From JBFJWU01 sp041623475 [NCBI: bacterium] (GTDB lineage Bacteria > J088): a stretch of 12,963 nt of DNA. The stretch spans positions 1-12,963 of the forward strand of contig JBFJWU010000062.1 in NCBI GenBank assembly GCA_041623475.1. The letters run 5' to 3'. Position numbers and translations under genes: made by a program. The notes beneath the pieces are model-generated. The model ran no database searches, was not told the origin of the DNA, and saw nothing but the letters and a program-made list of their open reading frames with translations. Positions 6,967-12,963 of the stretch are shown here, piece by piece. How positions within the stretch are numbered: the stretch's first letter is position 1; each line of letters opens with the position of its first letter.

Positions 6967-8869
6967 CACACCTCCGGACCAGCCGGTCGTCCTGATCGTC
7001 GAGGACGAAAGCATCGTCGCAATGGACATTCAGGCCCGCCTGCGCCAGATGGGATACTCGGCCCCCGCTGTCGCATCGACAGGCATCGAAGCCATTGAAC
7101 GGGTCCAGGAATTCAAACCCGATTTGATCCTGATGGATATCAACCTGAAGGGCGACATGGATGGTATCGAAGCTGCCGCCCATATCAAGGAAATCCGTGA
7201 CATTCCAGTCATCTACCTCACGGCATATGCCGACGATGACACGCTCAACCGCGCCAAGGTCACGAGTCCGGCGGGATACATCCTCAAACCGTTCGAAGAG
7301 CGAGAACTACAGATCACAATCGAAATGACGCTCTTCCGCAGTCAGGCGGAACAGTCTTTACGCACCAGTGAGGCCCGCACAAGCCTGTTGCTGGACGCAA
7401 TTCCCGACCTGATGTTTGAACTGGACAATGATGGGACCGTCGTGAACTACAGGCCCCCATCCATTGGTCGATCGATGGACGCGGACGACGAACTGGTTGG
7501 CCAGACCATCGATCAACTGTTCCCCGAATCCGCGGGTGATTCAATCAGGCGCGGCCTTTTGGCAGCGATTGAGACCGACGGCATTGAAACCGTCCACTAC
7601 GAACTGCCAGCCGGCTCGGAAACGCTGCACTACGAGGCGCGATTGAAAGCCCTGGACCAGGACCGGGTCCTGTGTATTACCAGGGATGTCACGGAACGCC
7701 GTCTGTACGAACAGGGGCTGTTGACGGCCAAAGAGCGGGCCGAGGAAGTCAGTCGACTGAAAGACAGCATCCTCGCAAATATGAGCCACGAAATCCGTAC
7801 CCCGATGACCGCGATCCTTGGTTTCTCGGAACTGCTGGCCAGGCGCCTGGAAGGCAGCGACCTGCAAAAACAGGCTGACATGATCTTCAGCAGCGGCAAG
7901 CGACTTCTGGACCTGCTGAATAACATTATTGACCTGGCGCGAATCGAAGCCAACAAGATCGAGCTGCAAAACGAAAACCACTATGTTGCCGAGACCATTG
8001 ACCGGGTCACCGGGCTGTTGGGAATTCTGGCATCGAACAAGGGCCTGGAACTGCGGGTCGCCGTCGACAAAAACCTGATTTTGGATGGTGACCCGCGACG
8101 CGAAGAACAGATCCTCACCAATATTGTCGGCAACGCGATCCGCTACACGCGCCACGGCCACGTTTCTATTACAGCATCCCGCGAGCCCCAGTCAGAATGG
8201 GGTCCGGACTGGGCAATCATCCGGGTCACAGACACCGGAGTCGGAATTGACGAGGAATTTCTGCCATTTATTTTCGACGAATTCCGCCAGGAATCAGAGG
8301 GCGTCGACCGCGAGTTTGAAGGCAGTGGTCTGGGCCTGGCAATCTGCAAAAAGCTGTTGGACCGCATGGGTGGCCAGATCCGCGTCTCGAGCACAAAAGG
8401 CAAAGGAACAAATGTCACAATCGCCCTGCCCAATGCGGTTCGAAACCAGACTGGCCATTATGGTCCGGACCAGGACTCCGATCGACCTGCGTTTTCCGGC
8501 GGTGGACCGTCGTTGCGAATCCTGGCCGTCGAGGATGACAAGCAATGTGCCGACTTGATTGCCGAAGTTCTGGGATCCGATCACAACGTGACGGTCGTCG
8601 ATTCGCCGTCAAACGCGATCGATGTCGCCAACGACACCCGGTTTGATGTCCTGGTCCTGGACATCAACCTCAAGGACAACGAACTGGATGGCGTTCAATT
8701 GCTGGCCGAATTGCGCGACCGGCCGGGCCTGCAGCAGGCACCCGCAATCGCCCTGACCGCGTACGCGATGAAGGGCGACAAGGAACGGTTCCTGGAAAAC
8801 GGCTTTGATTATTACCTGCCCAAACCGTTTGACCCCATCGAACTGGCTAACCTGATCGCGAATCTGTAG
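6953..8869 (+). CDS. Hybrid histidine kinase with two receiver domains (REC-PAS-HisKA-HATPase-REC)
   Basis: 638 residues, soluble. REC1 (about 11-125) has the acidic pair Glu17/Asp18, phosphoacceptor Asp62, Thr90 and Lys112; its [15 protein letters not shown] segment is typical of receivers partnered with HisKA_2 kinases. A PAS-like domain (about 140-250) ends in [10 protein letters not shown]. The HisKA motif MSHEIRTP gives phospho-His279. The ATPase domain has an N box with Asn390 and Asn394, DTGVGID (427-433), and GSGLGLA (457-463). REC2 (about 522-638) has Glu527/Asp528/Asp529, phosphoacceptor Asp570, Thr602 and Lys624. All catalytic residues appear intact. The likely flow is from the upstream HisKA_2 kinase to Asp62, with modulation of His279 and Asp570; the final acceptor is not in this window. 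The start is GTG (6953) inside the end of the previous gene, with GGA about 11 nt upstream. The order of domains is clear; the signal and output are not. Confidence 0.95.
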   Translation: MNESDTPPDQPVVLIVEDESIVAMDIQARLRQMGYSAPAVASTGIEAIERVQEFKPDLILMDINLKGDMDGIEAAAHIKEIRDIPVIYLTAYADDDTLNRAKVTSPAGYILKPFEERELQITIEMTLFRSQAEQSLRTSEARTSLLLDAIPDLMFELDNDGTVVNYRPPSIGRSMDADDELVGQTIDQLFPESAGDSIRRGLLAAIETDGIETVHYELPAGSETLHYEARLKALDQDRVLCITRDVTERRLYEQGLLTAKERAEEVSRLKDSILANMSHEIRTPMTAILGFSELLARRLEGSDLQKQADMIFSSGKRLLDLLNNIIDLARIEANKIELQNENHYVAETIDRVTGLLGILASNKGLELRVAVDKNLILDGDPRREEQILTNIVGNAIRYTRHGHVSITASREPQSEWGPDWAIIRVTDTGVGIDEEFLPFIFDEFRQESEGVDREFEGSGLGLAICKKLLDRMGGQIRVSSTKGKGTNVTIALPNAVRNQTGHYGPDQDSDRPAFSGGGPSLRILAVEDDKQCADLIAEVLGSDHNVTVVDSPSNAIDVANDTRFDVLVLDINLKDNELDGVQLLAELRDRPGLQQAPAIALTAYAMKGDKERFLENGFDYYLPKPFDPIELANLIANL

Positions 8870-8880
8870 CCGTCGTGACA

Positions 8881-8902
8881 CGGCATCGGTCAGCCGGTGC
8901 CG
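8881..8902. terminator. Possible bidirectional terminator hairpin between convergent genes
   Basis: The arms CGGCATCGG (8881-8889) and CCGGTGCCG (8894-8902) form a 9-bp stem, with one T-G pair, around the loop TCAG. It lies 11 bp past the kinase stop and overlaps the last codons of the convergent gene. G+C content is high, but no T-tract follows in either direction, so it is not a classical intrinsic terminator. Its position between two converging genes is the main argument. Confidence 0.4.
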
Positions 8903-11250
8903 ACCAATTCCCTGCGCAAACGGATAGCAGCGATCCACAACAGGACCAGGCACAGGCCAGTCAGCCAGGTTCCATTTTCAGATGCCCGGCATCCGGCCGA
9001 TGATTCCGCGGGCACCGAAACGTTCGCCCGCCTGCCCCAACTGTCGGAATACGCAATTGAACCGGCCATCACCGCGAGTTGCTCGGGAACTGCCAGGATC
9101 GGGCCTGTACCTGAATAGATCGCCCGTCCGGCACCGTCCAAAACGGTTACGACGGATAAATCGGGTTCAATCGGGGCCATGTAGTCGACTACAACGTTCA
9201 GTCCATCGGCAGTCCAGGTTAATTCAAGATCTGGACTCGGGGCACCGCCGAAAAGGCGAATCTGATGGGGATTTCCGTCGGTGTCGACCCACTCCCAGAC
9301 ACGAAACCCGTTGGGCACAGCTGGTACGGCCTGGGCACCGGAATGGAAAAAGCCCGGGACAAAACGCCAGGAATCGACGGGCTGGCCCGCCAGTTCGTGA
9401 GCTGCGTACGGTCGAGCCCCGATTGCCGCGACCGTCTGCAGGTGGCTGTCCAGCAGTACTGGTGGTGCACCATCGATGACCAGCGGCTCGCCCAACAGGC
9501 ATTCAAACAGGTTGGCCAGGTTGACCTCGCCATCGACGCTGAGCCAGATCGACAGATAATGGGCGCGCCCGTTGTCCGGGTCAAGCCCCGCTGGACCGAC
9601 TTCAAACAAAGAGACATCAAGTCCCACTGCGCACTCCTTGACATCGTCACCCACACCTTGCAGCACATCGGACAGGGAGCCTTCGACAAGGCTGATCGCC
9701 AACGGCAGCAGATTCTCGAGTTCCGGTTTGCGCTCTGGCGCCAGTTCGACGTAGTTAACGGTGTTCGTCAGATCAAAATCGAACGACAATTCCAGCAACG
9801 TATCACCGGATAACGATAAATCGTCAACCGCCATGCCCAGGTCCATTGACGCGGCAGCACCCATTAACCGTACCCAACGATCTTCGTCTTCGATCATCAA
9901 ATCAACCTGGACACCGGGCAATTGTGCCCGGATCTGCATATCGTCGTCAGTTGGCAGGTGCGCCGTCGGTGATTCCAGCAACCGGACCCGAAACCCGATC
10001 GCCCGATCCGGAAAAAGGTCAGTCAGCCAGGACCCGGTAAAGATCTCCAGGGACTCTGTCGTCATCAGGCTGGTTACCTCGGAAGGCACAGCCGGTGCAG
10101 TGGGATCTATGAATACACACGCCAGACCGGTTCGATACCCGTTGTGCAGGATCTGGTTGATGAAATCGTCCGAAATCGACAGCGTGAACTGTGCCTTTTC
10201 CCCTGATTCCGGAGCCACCTCAACCAGTCGCGGCGGGTCGTGACCAGCCACGCCGTCCAACTCCAGTGGACTGTACGGAAATCCGTCATCCACGTCAGGT
10301 CCAAGGCAATCCCCCGGTGTTCGCAGGAACATGGATCCATTTGTGCGTAACAGAACTGTCGTTGGCAACGTGGCGTTTGACTGGAACGCCGGCTCCATCC
10401 GAAATCCGAAATCAGTATTCAGCGTTTCGTTCAACTGGTCGAACAGATCGTTCAGATTCAGCAGTTCGTCCGCGACGGCATCCTGGTCACGGTCAAAGAG
10501 AATGTCGTTCAAGCCGCTCATCAGGACATCGCTCAGTGCGTCTTCCAGCTCCTTGCTGAAATCCTCCTGGATCGCTTCACCAAGTGCCTCGGCGACTGTT
10601 ACCGGAACACCCGCACCCAGGATAATCGGGTCGACCTGGAATTCTGTGATCAGAGTGTCGAATTGCTCGATCAGGAAACTCAGTGTTCCGTTCCCGACAA
10701 ACGGCCGCAAGACACCGCTGGTCTGCAGACGTGCCCTGGCAACTGTACTGACCGGAGCTGTGGAGCTGACAAATGGTGGATAGATGATTCGAACATGCAG
10801 TTCCGGAAGCTTTTCTGGCAATGCACTGCCGACATATTCGTTCAAATACAGCGTTGGATACAGAACGCCTGACTCGGGTAACAGGTTTGTCGATGTCGGT
10901 ACGCTGCTCAACTCAAATTCAACATCGTCATAGCGAAATCCGTCCAGGCCAGGCGCTGCACTGGTTTCGCCAAAGTCAACAGTTATGTCCGCATAGCCAC
11001 CAAAGGTCGGCACCAGGATCTCGAATTTCTGGTCTTCCAGCGCGTCAATGACCTGGGTCTTGAGCGCGTTTTGCTCCAGCCCGTCTGCCAACAGGTTGGC
11101 GATGAACTCCAGGCCAGCGTCACTGATCCGGATATCGACAATGTCATTCAGGTCCGCGTCAAACGGTTTGCGCAATTCAGCGGTCCCAGCGGGCCACCCG
11201 ATTGCCGCCACCAGGACCGGAAACGCAACGATAGCAACGGTTTTTCGCAC
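8890..11250 (-). CDS. Secreted protein of unknown function with signal peptide and membrane-anchor/sorting-like C-terminus; possibly BPI/TULIP-like
   Basis: 786 residues; no family recognised with certainty. Residues 1-24 form a signal peptide (basic MRK, hydrophobic core, likely cut after AGTA), so it is exported. Two segments share a pattern: DIRISDAGLEFIANLLADG (39-57) and LSISDDFINQILHNGYRTG (357-375). Together with HLPTDDDMQIRAQLPGVQVDL-like strands they recall bacterial BPI/TULIP lipid-binding proteins; this is my inference. DRDQDAVAD (253-261) resembles a calcium-binding loop. A predicted beta-rich domain (about 670-748) precedes a tail with Cys754, a hydrophobic helix (about 762-776) and RLRRE, like C-terminal sorting signals. 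The start is GTG (11248-11250); an in-frame TAG four codons upstream leaves no better choice. Its neighbours are convergent and divergent, so it is probably monocistronic. Confidence 0.82.
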   Translation of the reverse strand: MRKTVAIVAFPVLVAAIGWPAGTAELRKPFDADLNDIVDIRISDAGLEFIANLLADGLEQNALKTQVIDALEDQKFEILVPTFGGYADITVDFGETSAAPGLDGFRYDDVEFELSSVPTSTNLLPESGVLYPTLYLNEYVGSALPEKLPELHVRIIYPPFVSSTAPVSTVARARLQTSGVLRPFVGNGTLSFLIEQFDTLITEFQVDPIILGAGVPVTVAEALGEAIQEDFSKELEDALSDVLMSGLNDILFDRDQDAVADELLNLNDLFDQLNETLNTDFGFRMEPAFQSNATLPTTVLLRTNGSMFLRTPGDCLGPDVDDGFPYSPLELDGVAGHDPPRLVEVAPESGEKAQFTLSISDDFINQILHNGYRTGLACVFIDPTAPAVPSEVTSLMTTESLEIFTGSWLTDLFPDRAIGFRVRLLESPTAHLPTDDDMQIRAQLPGVQVDLMIEDEDRWVRLMGAAASMDLGMAVDDLSLSGDTLLELSFDFDLTNTVNYVELAPERKPELENLLPLAISLVEGSLSDVLQGVGDDVKECAVGLDVSLFEVGPAGLDPDNGRAHYLSIWLSVDGEVNLANLFECLLGEPLVIDGAPPVLLDSHLQTVAAIGARPYAAHELAGQPVDSWRFVPGFFHSGAQAVPAVPNGFRVWEWVDTDGNPHQIRLFGGAPSPDLELTWTADGLNVVVDYMAPIEPDLSVVTVLDGAGRAIYSGTGPILAVPEQLAVMAGSIAYSDSWGRRANVSVPAESSAGCRASENGTWLTGLCLVLLWIAAIRLRRELVGTG

Positions 11251-11280
11251 GACAACATTCTACATTACGGCGGATCGCAT

Positions 11281-11309
11281 TTGAGTTTCCCGAACGATTC
11301 CAGAATAAT
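11281..11309 (+). promoter_or_regulatory. Candidate sigma70-type promoter of metH
   Basis: TTGAGT (11281-11286), a 17-bp spacer and AATAAT (11304-11309): the -10 box matches consensus at five of six positions and spacing is ideal. Transcription would begin about 28-30 nt before the metH ATG. That leaves no room for a SAM or cobalamin riboswitch, so any methionine control would act through a repressor or activator protein. Confidence 0.5.
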
Positions 11310-11325
11310 GTGGGGTTTGCGTCAA
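11297..11325 (-). promoter_or_regulatory. Candidate sigma70-type promoter of the 786-residue secreted protein gene
   Basis: Read on the minus strand, TTGACG (11320-11325), a 17-bp spacer and TGGAAT (11297-11302). The -35 box matches five of six and the -10 box four of six positions. It overlaps the metH promoter candidate on the other strand, so the two could interfere with each other. Confidence 0.38.
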
Positions 11326-11330
11326 CGCCC

Positions 11331-11334
11331 CCGG
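11331..11334 (+). promoter_or_regulatory. Shine-Dalgarno sequence of metH
   Basis: GGAG lies 10 nt upstream of the ATG at 11345 (TTCCCCTAAT spacing region), in good position for 16S rRNA pairing. It is the clearest ribosome-binding site in the window and decides the metH start. Confidence 0.7.
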
Positions 11335-11344
11335 AGTTCCCCTA

Positions 11345-12963
11345 ATGCCAGGCAACAGAAATGCGTCGAAATTACAAGATCTCTTGCAACAGAGGATCCT
11401 TGTCCTTGACGGCGCGATGGGAACGATGATCCAGCAACACAAGCTGTCCGAATCAGACTATCGCGGCGATCGTTTCTCGGATTTCCACCGCGACCTCCAG
11501 GGCAACAATGACCTTCTGGTCCTGACACAGCCGGACCTGATCGAGGACATCCACCGCAAGTACCTGGCGGCAGGGTCGGATCTGGTCGAGACCAATACTT
11601 TTAATGCCAATGCGGTATCGATGGCCGACTACGACATGGTCGACCTGGTATACGAACTGAATGTTGCCGCAGCACGGATCGCGCGCAGGGCGACGGACGA
11701 TTTCACTCGGCAGACACCAGACCAACCACGATTCGCGGTCGGGTCGATTGGTCCGACCAACGCCACAGCTTCGTTGTCCCCGGATGTCAATGACCCGGGC
11801 TATCGGGCCGTATCATTTGACGACCTGGTCCGGGCGTACACGGAACAAGCGAGCGGCCTGATTGACGGTGGCTGTGACATCCTGATGCTCGAAACGTTTA
11901 TCGATACCCTCAACTGCAAAGCGGGTCTGGTTGCCGTCAGCGCCGCACAGGCCAAAGCAGGGACGTCGTTGCCGGTAATGGTATCCGGATCAATTGTTGA
12001 TGCCAGCGGCCGGACGCTGTCGGGACAGACCACCGAGGCATTCTGGACATCGATCAGTCACGCCAACCTGTTGTCGGTCGGTCTCAACTGCTCGCTGGGT
12101 GCCGAACAAATGCGACCGTTTATTGAAATCCTGTCCGACCAGGCCTGGTGCTATACTTCGGCCCACCCCAATGCCGGATTACCCAATGAGATGGGCGAAT
12201 ATGACCAGACCCCACAGGCAATGGCTGACTGGCTTGATGATTTCCTTTCGGCCGGTTTCCTGAATATCGTCGGCGGCTGCTGCGGCAGCACACCTGACCA
12301 CATCGCTGCCATTGCTGCCGTTGCCCGACAACACAGCCCGCGAACGCCATCCGCGACGCCGACGACAACGATCCTCAGTGGGCTGGAACAGCTGCGCATC
12401 ACCTCCGACAGCAATTTCGTCAACGTCGGTGAACGAACCAACGTCGCCGGTTCGGCAAAGTTCCGCAAATTGATTGCAGCCGAGGACTATGATGCTGCAG
12501 TCGAAGTGGCACGCCAGCAGGTTGAAAACGGTGCCCAGATTATTGATATTAATTTCGACGAAGGCCTGCTTGACTCCGAAGCTGCAATGGTTCGGTTCCT
12601 CAACCTGATTGCAGCGGAACCAGACATCGCCAGGGTTCCGGTCATGATCGATTCGTCGCGTTGGACAGTACTGGAAGCGGGCCTGAAATGCCTGCAGGGA
12701 AAAGGCGTCGTCAACTCCATCAGCCTGAAAGGCGGTGAAGATGAGTTCCGTAGCCAGGCCAGGCTGATCCGTCAGTACGGTGCGGCGGTCGTCGTGATGG
12801 CGTTTGACGAGCAAGGCCAGGCGGATTCCGCGGATCGCAAGTTTGAAATCTGCCAACGGTCCTATCGAATCCTGGTTGATGAAGTTGGCTTTTCGCCCCA
12901 CGACATCATTTTTGATCCGAATATCCTGACGGTTGGTACCGGTATCGAAGAACACAACGACTA
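11345..12963 (+). CDS. metH: Cobalamin-dependent methionine synthase, N-terminal part (homocysteine and pterin domains), 3' end outside window
   Basis: 539 codons are open to the right edge. The enzyme transfers the methyl group of 5-methyltetrahydrofolate via cobalamin to homocysteine, making methionine, in the cytosol. The homocysteine-binding domain (about 10-330) begins [13 protein letters not shown] (18-30). It carries the zinc ligands: Cys249 in VGLNCSLG and Cys312/Cys313 in VGGCCGS, each offset by two from the E. coli cysteines 247, 310 and 311. The pterin-binding domain starts near 355 with [13 protein letters not shown] (358-370), then IIDINFDEG and VMIDSSRW (433-440), and is cut near its end. 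The cobalamin and AdoMet-activation domains of a full-length enzyme (about 1,200 residues) would lie beyond the window. Homocysteine and pterin domains are on one chain here, unlike split versions in some bacteria. The ATG has a good Shine-Dalgarno site. Confidence 0.97.
   Translation, partial: MPGNRNASKLQDLLQQRILVLDGAMGTMIQQHKLSESDYRGDRFSDFHRDLQGNNDLLVLTQPDLIEDIHRKYLAAGSDLVETNTFNANAVSMADYDMVDLVYELNVAAARIARRATDDFTRQTPDQPRFAVGSIGPTNATASLSPDVNDPGYRAVSFDDLVRAYTEQASGLIDGGCDILMLETFIDTLNCKAGLVAVSAAQAKAGTSLPVMVSGSIVDASGRTLSGQTTEAFWTSISHANLLSVGLNCSLGAEQMRPFIEILSDQAWCYTSAHPNAGLPNEMGEYDQTPQAMADWLDDFLSAGFLNIVGGCCGSTPDHIAAIAAVARQHSPRTPSATPTTTILSGLEQLRITSDSNFVNVGERTNVAGSAKFRKLIAAEDYDAAVEVARQQVENGAQIIDINFDEGLLDSEAAMVRFLNLIAAEPDIARVPVMIDSSRWTVLEAGLKCLQGKGVVNSISLKGGEDEFRSQARLIRQYGAAVVVMAFDEQGQADSADRKFEICQRSYRILVDEVGFSPHDIIFDPNILTVGTGIEEHND

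Noticed and set aside
7541-8161. 206-codon open frame on the minus strand
   Set aside because: Antisense to the hybrid kinase core; no motif, and the kinase frame is unambiguous.
11310-11344. Riboswitch (SAM or cobalamin) in front of metH
   Set aside because: The leader between the likely transcription start and the ATG is only about 30 nt, with no long helices or conserved riboswitch core.
12179-12955. 258-codon open frame on the minus strand at the right edge
   Set aside because: Antisense to metH, whose reading frame has intact zinc-ligand and pterin-binding motifs throughout.

Overview
The window (about 13 kb, roughly 55-57% G+C by eye) looks like chromosomal DNA of a Gram-negative bacterium, most likely a proteobacterium and possibly an environmental gammaproteobacterium. 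This rests on gene types and style only; no rRNA or strong taxonomic marker is present. It is almost fully coding: eight protein genes and three short intergenic gaps (about 20, 94 and 186 bp). I see no tRNA, rRNA, CRISPR, insertion sequence or phage gene. Five of the eight genes appear to start with GTG.

Left half (1-5385, all on the minus strand, read right to left): a tight four-gene cluster. A MoxR-family AAA+ ATPase is followed by a CoxE-like VWA-domain protein (26 bp gap). Next comes a membrane-anchored sulfatase-fold enzyme with Thr instead of Cys/Ser at the nucleophile position (31 bp gap). Last is a membrane-anchored type I phosphodiesterase/nucleotide pyrophosphatase-like enzyme that overlaps its neighbour by 11 bp and runs off the left edge. 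MoxR plus VWA pairs usually act as chaperone-like machines for maturing or remodelling other proteins. Their linkage to two alkaline-phosphatase-superfamily enzymes suggests an uncharacterised envelope or lipid-headgroup module. A near-perfect 17-bp inverted repeat with a 3-nt loop lies inside the phosphodiesterase gene.

Middle (5572-8869, plus strand, divergent from the ATPase cluster): a two-gene signalling operon overlapping by 14 bp. It encodes a membrane HisKA_2-type sensor kinase, then a REC-PAS-HisKA-HATPase-REC hybrid kinase. Neither has a DNA-binding or enzymatic output domain, so this looks like an intermediate in a phosphorelay whose output is elsewhere.

Right part (8890-12963): a large secreted protein of unknown function on the minus strand, convergent with the hybrid kinase. 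It has a signal peptide, a weak internal duplication reminiscent of BPI/TULIP-type lipid-binding proteins, and a Cys + hydrophobic helix + Arg tail resembling C-terminal sorting signals. Divergent from it, across a 94-bp gap with two interleaved promoter-like sequences, is metH (cobalamin-dependent methionine synthase). Its homocysteine-binding domain is complete and its pterin-binding domain is cut by the right edge.
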